Shown here: one piece after another, positions 52,308 through 63,115 of the stretch | Layout: each line of letters starts with the position of its first letter | How positions within the stretch are numbered: the first letter of the stretch is position 1 | NCBI RefSeq assembly: GCF_019752415.1 | Contig: NZ_JAIEME010000002.1 | Span: 1-64,000, forward strand | Source: Nitrosomonas sp. | GTDB taxonomy: Bacteria > Pseudomonadota > Gammaproteobacteria > Burkholderiales > Nitrosomonadaceae | Direction of reading: 5' to 3' | DNA length: 64,000 nucleotides | Notes under the pieces: model-generated | The model's database searches: none | Seen by the model: the letters and a program-made list of their open reading frames with translations, nothing else | Told to the model about the DNA's origin: nothing | Program-made: the position numbers and the translations under genes

Positions 52308-54062
52308 TTGAATTCCAAGTCGTACTCGCGCACTGCCAATGAACTTGACAATTTTTCTTGGTTCTCTTTACGCATTGCCTGTGTGTTGCTTATAGTATTC
52401 TTTACTGCATTGTTGTTCCATTCTGATCTGGCTCCTCTCGAAGAAACTCACTGGGATGCAGTGATCTACGTGGACATTTCCAAAAGAGCGGCAGAGACAC
52501 CAATGTTGGCCGACTATCGTCAACATGCTCATGATATCCCGCTTCAACCAAACCGTTTGCTTTGGCACTTTACACGCATTGGGCATGTTCTTTTACTCGG
52601 TGAAGTTGGTCGGCTATTTGGTACAACTGAAACTGCGCTTGTAGCAATGCAATGGTTGTATCGAGTCTTCATGGCACTGGGTGTAACCCTTTGTGTAGTT
52701 CTTGGTTCGCGCTTGGCCGTCCTATTTCGATCTAAAAAACCCGATTCTATTTGGTGGGCAGGTTACTCCGTTGGGGCATTGTCCTATATTGCCTCAGATA
52801 GTTATCGTGGACTTCAAGGACACTTACTGAGCGAACCCCCAGCGTTCGTAATCTTGGCTTTGTTCGCTGTGATGTTAGTGCGAGCTGTTGAGCGCCGATC
52901 TCTAGCAATCGGAGCTTTTGCGGGTTGTTTGCTTTTCTTGGTTTTTTTCATCCGAATTGATGCAACTTTGCCGGGAATAATTTTCTCAACGGTATTGTTA
53001 GCGGCACTAATAATGTCGAAAAAGTTTGATGCTGTTCCAAGCATCATCGCCGCTGGCTTGGTTTCGTTGTGCCTTTACGTGATATATGCATGGTGGTTTT
53101 CCCCACTAGTCAATCTGCAAACCTTAGCGAACTTCTCCTCTGCAACTAAGGAATTGTTTTCTGGGGCACCAGTCATGAGTTTATTTAAAATTGCAATTGC
53201 CGGCGGATTGCTGTGGGTAGGGGCTTGCGCGGCGGTGCCGATGTGGCGCGATCCTTTGGTTCGTTTTGCAATGGCATGGCTTGTATTAGCACTACTTCCT
53301 ATGGTGGTTGATAGTTTGAATGGGCGCGCAGTTCAAACACGTATGAGTTTTGATATAGTACTGCCACTTCTGGTTCTTTGTGGTGAGGGCTGGAGTTCGA
53401 TTCTGCAAAATTTTATCAAGCAGCGAATAATTCGCCCTTTGTTAATAGCATCGGGTATTCTGATGGTCATCGCATTTGCTCCCAATTCCCTGATACAGCA
53501 AGAAACCCGTAACTTGGTAATTAGCTATCTGCCATCTGAAATTCACAGACACCTATTTCCTTCATTGGTGAGAAATGCCACTATCGGGCCTGCTTCACCG
53601 TATCAAGATTCAAGGCTGGGTCTCCTCGTTCGTCCAATATCTGAGCGCCGAACCTTTGAGTATTCAAAAATACGAGTATTAGGAGATTATTTATATGTTC
53701 CTGAAAGACCAGCTTATTTATTATGGCCAGATTACAATGTCGGATATTTATTCGGACTCGAAAGCTACATAGGACTAATCCGGTATTTTGGTAAAAAATA
53801 TCCAGAAAATTCCGATATTTTTTTAACAAAACTTCCGAACCAAGATAAACCCATCCCTTGTACTGCGCGAGTTCCAACGCTATTGGAACCTTTGGTATTT
53901 TGTACAACCCTTGTCTATTCGGATTTGGAGGTTTTGCGGAGAAACAAAATTCCTTTGTATATTCTTAGTGTCGATGGATACCCTTTACCAGATATGCCTC
54001 CATTAAAACTTAAAGTTCTCCTGTCAGAACCACCTTTTGTGCTGTATGGGATTGCTGAGTAG
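52308..54062 (+). CDS. multi-TM glycosyltransferase-like protein (GT-C/GT39-like)
   Basis: 584 residues with ten or more hydrophobic helices and a ~190-residue C-terminal extracytoplasmic part (SERRTFEYSKIRVLGDYLYV, CTARVPTLLEPLVFCTTLVY). The first loop contains LAPLEETHWDAVIYVDISKR, comparable to the acidic D/E motif in the first loop of GT-C polyprenyl-phosphate-dependent transferases. TTG 52308 with AAGGA 6 nt upstream is the likely start. It could transfer the sugar made by the upstream operon. The family assignment is tentative. Confidence 0.65.
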   Translation: MNSKSYSRTANELDNFSWFSLRIACVLLIVFFTALLFHSDLAPLEETHWDAVIYVDISKRAAETPMLADYRQHAHDIPLQPNRLLWHFTRIGHVLLLGEVGRLFGTTETALVAMQWLYRVFMALGVTLCVVLGSRLAVLFRSKKPDSIWWAGYSVGALSYIASDSYRGLQGHLLSEPPAFVILALFAVMLVRAVERRSLAIGAFAGCLLFLVFFIRIDATLPGIIFSTVLLAALIMSKKFDAVPSIIAAGLVSLCLYVIYAWWFSPLVNLQTLANFSSATKELFSGAPVMSLFKIAIAGGLLWVGACAAVPMWRDPLVRFAMAWLVLALLPMVVDSLNGRAVQTRMSFDIVLPLLVLCGEGWSSILQNFIKQRIIRPLLIASGILMVIAFAPNSLIQQETRNLVISYLPSEIHRHLFPSLVRNATIGPASPYQDSRLGLLVRPISERRTFEYSKIRVLGDYLYVPERPAYLLWPDYNVGYLFGLESYIGLIRYFGKKYPENSDIFLTKLPNQDKPIPCTARVPTLLEPLVFCTTLVYSDLEVLRRNKIPLYILSVDGYPLPDMPPLKLKVLLSEPPFVLYGIAE

Positions 54063-54120
54063 TAGTGATTCGTCGGGTTGTCGGTCTTTTACCAAAAAAG
54101 CTCATAGATAGAGACTTTGG

Positions 54121-54145
54121 GAATCGCAAGTTGAACTTGTGATTC
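54121..54145. repeat. inverted repeat between convergent genes
   Basis: GAATCGCAAGTT-G-AACTTGTGATTC, 12-bp arms with one mismatch, between the GT-C-like gene and the ABC permease remnant. It could act as a weak terminator; no T-run follows on either strand. Confidence 0.45.
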
Positions 54146-54195
54146 TCCGTAGCCTTGCCACGGGGATAGGTACAGGACGCGCGGAGCAAATTTAT

Positions 54196-54612
54196 TTATG
54201 CCATCGAACTGATGGTCTTGCGAAAGCGAGCAAGAGCCAGAATGAAAAACACCGTGCCAATCGCTAACAGCGCAAGTAATTGTGGCCAAATGATGAAAAA
54301 TCCAGCCCCACGATACAAGATGGCTTGGGAAAGCGAGACAAAATGAGTGGTCGGTGCCACCAGCATGATGTTCTGAACCAGCTCAGGCATACTTTCGCGT
54401 GGAGTAAGTCCGCCAGACAGCATCTCTAGGGGCAGCAAAATAATCAACAATAGTAAACCAAGTTGCGGCATCGACCGTGCCACGGTGCCCAGGAGAATAC
54501 CTAGCGATGTGGTGGTGAAAAGAAAGAGAGTCATACTGGCCAAAAATAGAGTCAACGAGCCTTGTAGCGGCACTTCGAGCAGCCCTTGTACGATGACAAT
54601 CATAGACACCAT
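54196..54612 (-). pseudogene. C-terminal fragment of an RbbA/YhhJ-type ABC-2 permease
   Basis: The 138-residue frame contains the last TM region of the YhhJ/RbbA permease: GSLTLFLASMTLFLFTTTSL, TVARSMPQLGLLLLIILLPL, MLSGGLTPRESMPELVQNIM and LALARFRKTI. The N-terminal half, with the large periplasmic domain, is missing. It begins within a few bases of the end of the ATPase remnant, in another frame, so a large deletion has fused the two. Not functional alone. Confidence 0.82.
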
Positions 54613-55295
54613 TCCAGCGATGATACTTTGCCGTCATCCATTGCCACCAGCCAGTCGAAACGCTCCGCTTCATCCATGTAAGCGGTGGAAACGAGTACAC
54701 TCATTCCCTCTCGCCGGTTTCGTAGCCGAGCGATTAGATCCCAGAACAAAGCGCGCGATAGCGGATCGACGCCAGTGGTCGGCTCATCCAATACCAACAA
54801 GTCGGGATCGTGAATCAGCGCTCAGCACAGAGCGAGTTTCTGTTTCATGCCCCCGGATAATTTGCCAGCAGGGCGCTCCTTAAACGGCGCCAAGCCAGTA
54901 CTATCCAGCAGTTCGTCGATACGGCGAAGTCGCTCGGTTTTCTGGTGCCCAAATAAACGACCAAAAAAATCAATATTCTCAAATACCGATAGGGTCAGAT
55001 ACAGATTCTTGCCTAATCCTTGCGGCATATAAGCAATACGCGGACATACTGTTATGCGATGATTGGCATCGGCGATATCTCCACCCAGCGTTTCGATTTT
55101 TCCGGTTTGTAGTTTACGTGCGCCGGTCAGCAACGCCATCAGGCTGGATTTACCAACACCATCTGGTCCGATCAGGCCAACCATGCGGTTTGCAGGAATT
55201 TCCAGATTCAGGTTGTCAAGTGCTACCGTATTGCCGTAACGTAAACTAACCCCATTTATACGTACTACCAGAGCTGTTAACGCCTCCTGGTTCAT
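54600..55295 (-). pseudogene. RbbA-type ABC ATPase, nonsense codon and 3' deletion
   Basis: Starts at ATG 55295 (ATGA overlap with the HlyD remnant). Walker [10 protein letters not shown] and signature [12 protein letters not shown] are intact, but TGA at 54822-54824 interrupts the frame; without it the protein continues [20 protein letters not shown] (Walker B), [11 protein letters not shown] (H-loop region) and then breaks at MDDGK. RbbA-type proteins are ~900 residues with two such ATPase domains and a permease, so most of the gene is gone. Confidence 0.85.
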
Positions 55296-55597
55296 TTTGG
55301 CAATTTGATTTCGAGGTTTGTTGGCCATGCGGCGGCCGAGTCAAGTTTTACATAGGCCATACCCGGCACACCGGTCTTCACTTGATCGATATGCTGTTTC
55401 AGCAAATGGGGATCGATTCTCGCACGCACACGAAACATCAACTTGAGTCGTTCGCTCTCGGTTTCTACCGTTTTCGGCGTAAACTGAGCAACGCTGGCGA
55501 CAAAACTGGCTTAGGCCGGTATGACATAATTTGGCAACGCTGCTTTGCATCCCGTTAAACTCATCAAGACAAATAGCCAACTTGCCTTATACGTCAT
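55292..55597 (-). pseudogene. fused remnant: lipoprotein N-terminus plus C-terminus of an HlyD-family adaptor
   Basis: From ATG 55597 the frame encodes a lipoprotein signal (WLFVLMSLTGC) and KAALPNYVIPA, like the start of an NodT-type outer-membrane channel. An in-frame TAA follows. The frame then continues [20 protein letters not shown] ... [19 protein letters not shown], the end of the YhiI-type HlyD adaptor. It looks like the scar of a deletion that joined two genes of the RbbA-type efflux operon. Confidence 0.7.
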
Positions 55598-55711
55598 GAT
55601 ATTTTGAATAGATTATCCGTGGAAAAGTATTATCACAAGCGAATCTCACCTATGTGCAACGGCTACACGCGTGCTCCGTTTTATCCTGCAAAAATTGCAA
55701 TAATCGTGAAA

Positions 55712-58072
55712 TTATCCTTCCCATTTCCAATTAAGGATTTCCGGCATGTCCTCGCCGTATTGATTAATATATTGTTTGTGCTCGATCAATTTGTCGCGGA
55801 TCGCTTGTTTGACGTAAGCCGCGCGTGAACCGAGTTGCGGCACGCGGTCAATAACATCGGCGACGAGGTGAAAACGGTCCAGATCGTTCATCACTACCAT
55901 GTCAAACGGCGTCGAAGTCGTACCTTCTTCCTTGTAGCCACGCACATGCAGGTTATCGTGGTTGGTACGGCGATAAGTAAGCCGGTGAATTAACCATGGA
56001 TAACCGTGATAAGCGAAAATGATGGGTTTATCTTTGGTGAACAGGTCATCAAAATCTTTATCGCTCAAGCCATGCGGATGTTCGCTTTGCGGCTGGAGAC
56101 TCATCAAGTCGACCACGTTGATGACCCGTATTTTCAGTTTGGGAAAATGTTTCCACAGCAGCTCGACGGCAGCCAGAGTTTCTATCGTCGGCGCATCACC
56201 GGCGCACGCCATGACGACATCCGGTTCTTCACCCTGGTCATTACTGGCCCATTCCCAGATGCCGATGCCCGCGGTGCAATGTTTGATGGCTGCATCCATG
56301 TCAAGCCACTGCGGCTGAGGTTGCTTACCGGCGACGATCACATTCACGTAATTACGGCTCCGCAGGCAATGATCGGTGACAGACAACAGCGTATTTGCGT
56401 CGGGCGGCAGATAGACGCGGATGATTTCCGCTTTCTTATTGATAACGTGGTCGATGAAGCCGGGATCCTGATGACTGAAACCGTTGTGATCCTGCCGCCA
56501 CACATGAGAGGAAAGCAGGTAGTTCAACGATGCAATCGGCCGCCGCCACGGAATTTCATTCGCCACCTTGAGCCACTTGGCGTGCTGATTGAACATCGAA
56601 TCGATGATGTGAATGAAGGCTTCATAGCAGGAAAAAAAGCCGTGGCGGCCGGTGAGCAAATAGCCTTCCAGCCAGCCTTCGCACTGATGTTCGCTTAACA
56701 TCTCCATGATCCGGCCGTCGGGTGCAACGTGGTCATCACCTGGAACAATTTCTGCCGTCGAACAACGGTTCGTCACCTCAAATACCGCACCCCAGCGGTT
56801 CGAAGCCGTCTCATCCGGACTGAACACACGGAAATTGGTGGCATTCAATTTTACAACGTCACGGATGAATTCGCCCTGGGTACGTGTCGCTTCAGCGGTT
56901 ACGGTACCGGGCTTCGTCACTTTCACTGCATAGTCGCGAAAATCCGGCAGGCGTAAATCACTTAACAGCAAACCACCGTTAGCATGCGGATTGGCGCCCA
57001 TACGACGGATGCCTTGCGGAGCTAATTCGGCGAGTTCGGCAAGGAGTTTCCCGGTTTCGTCGAATAATTCCTGTGGGCGATAACGCTTCAGCCATTTTTC
57101 CAGAATCTTCGCATGCCCCGGCTGGCTCATGTCACCCATCGGCACCTGGTGGGAACGAAAAGTCCCCTCGGTTGGTTTTCCATCCACGACTTTCGGACCA
57201 GTCCAGCCCTTCGGCGAGCGCAGGATGATCATCGGCCAATGCGGACGCTTCGTGAAGCCATGCGTGCGGGCGTCGCGCTGGATGCTCTGGATGTTGGCGA
57301 TCACAGTGTCGAGTGTTGCCGCCATACGCTGGTGCATTTCCAACGGATCATCGCCTTCGACGAAATACGGCGTATAACCGTAACCACGGAACAATGCTTC
57401 CAGCTCATCGCGGGGAATGCGTGCCAGCACCGTTGGCCCGGCAATCTTGTAGCCGTTCAAGTGCAAGATGGGCAATACCGCGCCATCGTGAACCGGATTG
57501 AGAAATTTGTTCGAGTGCCAGCTCGTGGCGAGCGGACCGGTTTCCGCTTCACCATCGCCGACCACACACGCGACCAGCAGGTCGGGATTATCGAATGCTG
57601 CACCAAAAGCGTGCGACAGCGAATAACCCAACTCTCCACCTTCATGAATCGAGCCGGGTGTCTCCGGTGCAACATGGCTGGGAATCCCTCCGGGGAAGGA
57701 GAACTGCTTGAATAGCCGCTGCATGCCATCCTCGTCTTGCGAGATATTTGGATAAACCTCGCTATACGTGCCTTCCAGATAAGTGTTGGCGACCAGTCCC
57801 GGTCCACCATGCCCCGGACCGGTGATGTAGATGATACTGAGATCGTGTTCTTTGATGATTCGATTCAGATGCACATAGATGAAATTTAGCCCCGGTGTCG
57901 TGCCCCAGTGACCCAACAGGCGTGGTTTAATGTGCGCCAGCGTGAGTGGCTGCTTCAGTAAGGGATTATCGAAGAGATAAATCTGTCCAACTGACAGGTA
58001 GTTTGCAGCGCGCCAATACGCATCCATCTTGTGCAGCAATTCCGGAGAGAGTGACTTGGTATTTTTTTTCAT
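55712..58072 (-). CDS. xfp: phosphoketolase (Xfp family)
   Basis: 786 residues, full length. TPP enzyme cleaving xylulose-5-P (and possibly fructose-6-P) with phosphate to acetyl-phosphate. Signatures: [77 protein letters not shown] and [13 protein letters not shown]; the C-terminal [25 protein letters not shown] is typical. ATG 58072 with AAAGGAA upstream is used. It follows ackA by 2 bp, so acetyl-P can be converted to acetate and ATP by the partner. Confidence 0.96.
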   Translation of the reverse strand: MKKNTKSLSPELLHKMDAYWRAANYLSVGQIYLFDNPLLKQPLTLAHIKPRLLGHWGTTPGLNFIYVHLNRIIKEHDLSIIYITGPGHGGPGLVANTYLEGTYSEVYPNISQDEDGMQRLFKQFSFPGGIPSHVAPETPGSIHEGGELGYSLSHAFGAAFDNPDLLVACVVGDGEAETGPLATSWHSNKFLNPVHDGAVLPILHLNGYKIAGPTVLARIPRDELEALFRGYGYTPYFVEGDDPLEMHQRMAATLDTVIANIQSIQRDARTHGFTKRPHWPMIILRSPKGWTGPKVVDGKPTEGTFRSHQVPMGDMSQPGHAKILEKWLKRYRPQELFDETGKLLAELAELAPQGIRRMGANPHANGGLLLSDLRLPDFRDYAVKVTKPGTVTAEATRTQGEFIRDVVKLNATNFRVFSPDETASNRWGAVFEVTNRCSTAEIVPGDDHVAPDGRIMEMLSEHQCEGWLEGYLLTGRHGFFSCYEAFIHIIDSMFNQHAKWLKVANEIPWRRPIASLNYLLSSHVWRQDHNGFSHQDPGFIDHVINKKAEIIRVYLPPDANTLLSVTDHCLRSRNYVNVIVAGKQPQPQWLDMDAAIKHCTAGIGIWEWASNDQGEEPDVVMACAGDAPTIETLAAVELLWKHFPKLKIRVINVVDLMSLQPQSEHPHGLSDKDFDDLFTKDKPIIFAYHGYPWLIHRLTYRRTNHDNLHVRGYKEEGTTSTPFDMVVMNDLDRFHLVADVIDRVPQLGSRAAYVKQAIRDKLIEHKQYINQYGEDMPEILNWKWEG

Positions 58073-58074
58073 AT

Positions 58075-59280
58075 TTAAATTTCCTTTATTGATGTATCGA
58101 ATCCGAGCACATGACACACCGATCTTGCGATCATCAATTCTTCATCGGTTCGAATAACGCGAACCACGACCCGGCTGGTGTCCGCGGAAATCACTTGCGC
58201 GTTCTCCGCATTGCGTAATTCATCCAACTCAATACCGAGGAAGCTGAGATCTGCGCAAATCCGTAAACGAACCGGCGGCGCGTTTTCGCCAATGCCGCCG
58301 GCGAAAACCAGAGTATCGATTCCACCCAGCGCAGCGGCATACGCACCGATCCCTTTCTTCGTCTGATAGCAAAACAGCGCCACCGCTTCAGCCGCCCGAA
58401 CATCTTCGGCTTCCCTTGCGAGCAGATCGCGCATGTCGGAACTGGTTTCGGATATTCCGAGCAACCCGGATTCGCGATTGATCATTCGATCAAATTGCTC
58501 CGCAGTCATCCGCTCGCTTCGCGCCAGAAAGGAAATCAGCCCGGGGTCGATGTCACCGGAACGGGTGCTCATCATCAGGCCCGCAGCGGGTGTCAACCCC
58601 ATCGTCGTGTCTGTGCTGCGTCCATCGCGCACCGCAGCCAGACTCGCGCCGTTGCCCAGGTGCGCGAGAATGACACGCCCGTTCGCTGCTTGCGTACCTG
58701 CCAGACGTTCAAGTTCCTGCATTAGGTAAGCATAAGACAAACCGTGAAAACCGTAACGCTGAAAACCCTGCGCATCGTATCGGCGTGGAATTGGCAACAG
58801 TTTCGCCACGCGCGGCATGGTGTGGTGAAACGCCGTATCAAAACAGGCCACTTGCGGCAGTTTCGGACGACGCTCGCGGAACGCCTCGATCAATTCAATT
58901 TCACGCGGCAAATGCTCTGGATCAAACGGCACGATGCGATGCAGTTCATCCAGTAATTCTTGGGTTGCAATCACTGGTTCGGTGTGCTTCATGCCGTGGA
59001 CTACGCGGTGTCCGACAGCCCTGATCGAAGCAAAACCATGCTGCCTTCCAAACCAGTCAATCAAGGAATTAGCCGCCGATTTGGGATCGGAAGCTACAAA
59101 GCTGCTAATACCCCGCTGGTTCCTAATTCGATCGTTGAATTCCAAACTTGTGTCAGGCAGGCCGATACGATCAATCTTACCATGCAGCATTCGCACCAGC
59201 GGTTCACCTATTTGATACAGCGCGAACTTGATACTCGACGAGCCGCCATTGATGGTCAGGATATGCACAGGATCTGTCAT
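58075..59280 (-). CDS. ackA: acetate kinase
   Basis: 401 residues of the ASKHA fold: [17 protein letters not shown] (N-terminal phosphate loop), [93 protein letters not shown] and [10 protein letters not shown]. Catalytic Arg, Asp and His residues are retained. ATG 59280 matches the family start; an upstream ATG at 59316 would overlap mgtA. Converts acetyl-P + ADP to acetate + ATP, directly coupled to phosphoketolase. Confidence 0.96.
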   Translation of the reverse strand: MTDPVHILTINGGSSSIKFALYQIGEPLVRMLHGKIDRIGLPDTSLEFNDRIRNQRGISSFVASDPKSAANSLIDWFGRQHGFASIRAVGHRVVHGMKHTEPVIATQELLDELHRIVPFDPEHLPREIELIEAFRERRPKLPQVACFDTAFHHTMPRVAKLLPIPRRYDAQGFQRYGFHGLSYAYLMQELERLAGTQAANGRVILAHLGNGASLAAVRDGRSTDTTMGLTPAAGLMMSTRSGDIDPGLISFLARSERMTAEQFDRMINRESGLLGISETSSDMRDLLAREAEDVRAAEAVALFCYQTKKGIGAYAAALGGIDTLVFAGGIGENAPPVRLRICADLSFLGIELDELRNAENAQVISADTSRVVVRVIRTDEELMIARSVCHVLGFDTSIKEI

Positions 59281-59305
59281 AAAGGTCCGCTCGCCGTCAC
59301 TGCCA

Positions 59306-61944
59306 TCAATCGCCATACCTGCGGTAAAACCAAGTCTTAACCAACTGGGTCAGCACCACATAGCACACCAAAATGATCGCCAGTAACCCCCAGTACAAAG
59401 GAGGGAGTGGGACAAACCCGAGCGTATCGGCCAGGGGGGAAACCGTTAGCCAAGCACCCACCGCGACGATGACGATCGAAGTGAGAATAAGCGGCCAACT
59501 AGCCCGGCTCTGGAAAAACGGGATCTTATTAGTGCGGATAACGTGAATGATCAACGTTTGCGTGAAGAACGATTCGATGAACCAGCCGGTGTGGAACAAG
59601 GTCGGGTTGTTCCAGCAATTGAACACATACAGCATGATGAAGAATGTCAGGTAATCGAAAATCGAACTGATCGGCCCGATACATAGAATAAAACGCAGAA
59701 TTTCATCAATCTCCCATTTACGCGGCTTGGTTAGCCATTCGGCGTCCACTTCGTCGGTAGGAATAGTGGTCTGCGAGAAATCGTAGAGAAGGTTGTTGAT
59801 CAACACCTGGATCGGCAGCATAGGCAGGAAAGGCAAGAACGCACTGGCTCCTACAACGCTGAACATGTTGCCGAAGCTCGAGCTGGCCGCCATCTTGATG
59901 TATTTGACAATGTTGCCGAACACCCGCCGCCCTTCCAGCACGCCCTGCTGCAGCACCAGCAGGCTGTTTTCCAGTAAGATAATATCAGATGATTCCTTAG
60001 CGATATCCACGGAGCTATCCACCGAAATACCGACATCGGCGGCTTTCAGAGCCGGCGCGTCGTTAATGCCATCGCCCATAAAACCCACCACGTGCCCCTT
60101 GCTTTGCAGCACGCGGATGATACGCTCCTTGTGCACCGGGGCAAGACGGGCAAAAATACTGGTCGCACTGACCGCTTCGGCCAATTCTGCTTCATTCATC
60201 CCCTCAATTTGTGGGCCGAGCAAGAGATGCTCTACCGGAACACCGACTTCCTTGCAAATATAGGTCGTAATGATTTCGTTATCGCCGGTCAGGATCTTGA
60301 TGTCCACGTTCAGCTGGCGCAGTTGCTCTAAAGCTTCCGTCGCGGTGGCTTTGGGCGGATCAAGGAAAGCCAGAAAGCCCAACAGAATCAGATCCGATTC
60401 ATCCTTGATCGCATAGGTCGGTTCATCCGTTGCCCCCGGCATTTGTTTATAGGCCAATGCGATGACGCGGAAGCCCTGACTGTTCAGATCGTCCGCTATC
60501 TGCCGGCGCTTGGCATCATACTCGGGCAGAGCCTCGATCACCTCTCCCTTGATTTCTACCCGGGTGCATAAGCTCAGCACTTCATCCACGGCGCCCTTGC
60601 AGATCAGCGTATTTAATCCGGTCGTGTCCTCCACGATCACCGACATCCGCCGCCGCACGAAATCAAAAGGGATTTCATCTATCTTACGGTACTTTTCTTT
60701 GGCTTTTAGGTGTTCCTCGAGCTCCTCATGGGTGAGAACGGCTTCGTCGAGCAGATTTTTCAACCCGGTATGATGGTAACTATTCAAATAGCCGTATTCG
60801 AGCGCCTTTTCACTGGGATCGCCGTGCGCGTCCAGATGTTTCTCAAGCACGATTTTGCCTTGAGTGAGCGTACCGGTCTTGCGGTGCACAACACATCCAT
60901 CGCCCCGAAGTTCTGGATCGCGTTCAGCCGTTTGATGATCACTTTCTTGCGTGCCATCGCCAGGGCGCCCTTGGAAAGATTAACTGTCACAATCATCGGC
61001 AGCATCTCGGGGGTTAGTCCGACGGCCACGGCCATTGCAAACAGAAAAGCTTCCAACCAATCGTGCTTGCTCAATCCGTTGATCAGAAACACCGCCGGAA
61101 CCATCACGGCGATGAAGTAGATCATTAGCCAGGTGAATTTATTGATGCCCTTGTCGAAGCTCGTCAACTGACGCTGCCCAACGATACTGGTGGCAAGTGC
61201 ACCAAAGTAGGTCTGATCCCCGGTGTGGATGACCACGGCGGTCGCGGAGCCGCTCTCCACATTGGAGCCCAGGAAACAGATATTGGCCAATTCCAACGGG
61301 TTTTGAACATCAGTGGAAGTGGCGGTGGCTTTTTTCTCGATGGGCAAGGATTCGCCAGTCAATGCAGACTGATTCAGAAACAAATCCTTGGCGGAAAGCA
61401 CGCGAACATCGGCTGGGACCATATCACCAGCAGACAGCCGAATGATATCACCCGGCACCAACAGCTTAAGCGGTGCTTCGGTTTCTTTGCCTGCGCGCAC
61501 CAGAGTCGCGGTATTGCTGACCATCGCTCTGAGCTTTTCAGCAGCATTATCGGCCCGCATCTCCTGGTAGAAACGCAAAACCACACCCAGAACCACCATG
61601 ATGAAAATGATCACCGCCGCGCGCAAATCGCCGGTTAGAAAGGAAGTCACACCGAGTGCGGTGAGTAGAAGGAGCAATGGATTCTTGATGTTACTCAACA
61701 GACGCATTAAGGCGGATTGATGCTTCTCTCGGGCAATTTCGTTCATCCCGTACTGCTGCAAGCGCGAATCGGCTTCTCCCTGGCTCAAGCCACCCAATCG
61801 AGAGTCCAGTGTTTTTAGGACAGCTTCGGTACCGGCGCGCGCCGTTTCCAGCAGTTGTTCTGAAGCATGCTTCCCGTTTTTGTCATTGAGATTATCTGGG
61901 TGTTGAGCCCGATTCATGGCGGTTTCTAGCAAACTCACTGACAT
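59306..61944 (-). pseudogene. mgtA: magnesium-translocating P-type ATPase (MgtA), frameshifted at the catalytic Asp codon
   Basis: Two adjoining frames together encode a complete P3-type Mg2+ ATPase. Frame 1 (start 61944): GLSQGEADSRLQQYGMNEIA, LTGESLPIEKKATATS, VAVGLTPEMLPMIVTVNLSK, IKRLNAIQNFGAMDVLCT. Frame 2 (from about 60880): KTGTLTQGKIVLEKHLD ... GDGINDAPALKAADVGIS ... the C-terminal TM helices to 59306. The coding strand reads TGCACCGCAAGACC where TGCACCGACAAGACC is expected: a one-base loss removes the phosphorylated Asp of DKTGT. This is a frameshift mutation or a sequencing/assembly error. Confidence 0.9.
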
Positions 61945-62054
61945 CTCCGTAACTGGCTTCGTAAAACTTGTGACGGAATTGGGAAATCACTCATATCCCC
62001 AAACACGTTGTTGATTGCAGTCTCTTGCTTCATTGCTTATTTTTCCTTTGATTC

Positions 62055-62393
62055 GGTCATCGCTACCACAAGATATGATTATCTTCTAAAGGATCGCCGC
62101 ACCTTCGTGGTACGGAACGATTCGCGCCGTATAATCTGTCACCGGGCGGGCATCCATCACAAGCGCGCGATAGACGTGCACGCGCTTCATTTCTTGCCGC
62201 ACTGGAATGCCATCATCAACTTTATCGGCATAGAGCTCGACCTGAACCTCAACCACATGTTGCTCGCCATCAGTTTCAATTTTCACTTCACCGAAGTGCA
62301 GTTCGCGCATGATTGGCGGAGGCAGCCGGTAGAGAGTAGCTCAGTGTATTCGCGCACCGCGCGACTGCTCGAAAATTGCGGGATCACCTGAGC
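62055..62393 (-). pseudogene. glgP: C-terminal remnant of alpha-glucan (glycogen) phosphorylase
   Basis: Reading frames in turn encode VIPQFSSSRAVREYTE, then YSLPAAS (one frameshift), then MRELHFGEVKIETDGEQHVV, VQVELYADKVDDGIPVRQEM and ARPVTDYTARIVPYHEG, then a further shift to PLEDNHILW, a stop and R. These are the last ~110 residues of the long glycogen-phosphorylase type. At least two frameshifts and a nonsense codon: not functional. Confidence 0.82.
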
Positions 62394-62556
62394 TACTTTT
62401 GAGTGAAGAACCACGATGCCCAGAGGTGCCGAAGGCGATTCTTTGTTCAGATACTGATGGATCAGGAGTATTGGTGTAGTAGGCGGAGACGAGTTTTGGA
62501 ACGTTGATCAACATTGATGATTCGACGGGTTTTCCTGCCAAAGGACTTATTTTCAT
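62386..62556 (-). pseudogene. pgm: N-terminal remnant of phosphoglucomutase
   Basis: From ATG 62556 the frame encodes KISPLAGKPVESSMLINVPK and EQRIAFGTSGHRGSSLKSS, the N-terminus of alpha-D-glucose phosphoglucomutase (E. coli Pgm type), up to the FGTSGHRG motif. The catalytic Ser region and everything after it are replaced by glgP-derived DNA. A deletion between pgm and glgP explains it. Confidence 0.82.
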
Positions 62557-62592
62557 TTCTACCTCATGTGCACTGTTCATTCGAAGCTTGTA

Positions 62593-62621
62593 ACAAAGGG
62601 AAATTTAAATCTCCCTTTTTA
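62593..62621 (-). terminator. weak intrinsic terminator
   Basis: AAAGGGA ... TCCCTTT with a ~10-nt AT loop; T-rich flanks on both strands. It lies about 125 bp downstream of the DUF1840 stop and could end that transcript. Confidence 0.4.
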
Positions 62622-62746
62622 GCACCTACGCGTATTGAGCATATCGCCACAAAGATTACATAAAATTTGCTCACCTTGTACGCATCCAATTCTATTTGGT
62701 CTACTTTTCAGAATATCCTCATCTTAGTAAGTCTGTAGATGATTCA

Positions 62747-63052
62747 CTATTTATTCCACATTACGTTACAGTCTGCTTTTGCTGCAGCAGTCAATAAGTC
62801 AATTAACGGTAATCCTCGATTTGTCATGCTCACCATAGGTTCATCCGGATCCTCATTTTCATTCTCGACTGGCGACGAGATTTTTTCCGCATCAATAGCG
62901 GCTGTTAAGCGGCTCAATGCCGCAGGAACGTCTGCCGCCAAAATAGCGCCAGGAACGGTCGCGCTGTGTCCCATCATTTTGAGCATGGTCAGTGCGTCAC
63001 CTTCAAACATAGTGATATTGGCATGCACATCCGTTGTAAATGTCACTAGCAT
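62747..63052 (-). CDS. DUF1840 domain protein
   Basis: 101 residues: MLVTFTTDVHANITMFEGDA, ALTMLKMMGHSATVPGAILA, ADVPAALSRLTAAIDAEK and LPLIDLLTAAAKADCNVMW. This is the DUF1840 pattern common in betaproteobacteria. Soluble, function unknown. Shine-Dalgarno TAGGAGGAT upstream. It lies 63 bp after zwf, same strand. Confidence 0.9.
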   Translation of the reverse strand: MLVTFTTDVHANITMFEGDALTMLKMMGHSATVPGAILAADVPAALSRLTAAIDAEKISSPVENENEDPDEPMVSMTNRGLPLIDLLTAAAKADCNVMWNK

Positions 63053-63115
63053 ACTATCCTCCTAGAAAATAAATTTTTACTCTGGCATTGCCAATCATAC
63101 TGGCTCGATATTTCT

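Noticed and set aside
57113-57715. 200-codon open frame antisense to the phosphoketolase gene
   Set aside because: A shadow of the highly constrained xfp frame; no start signal and no family resemblance.
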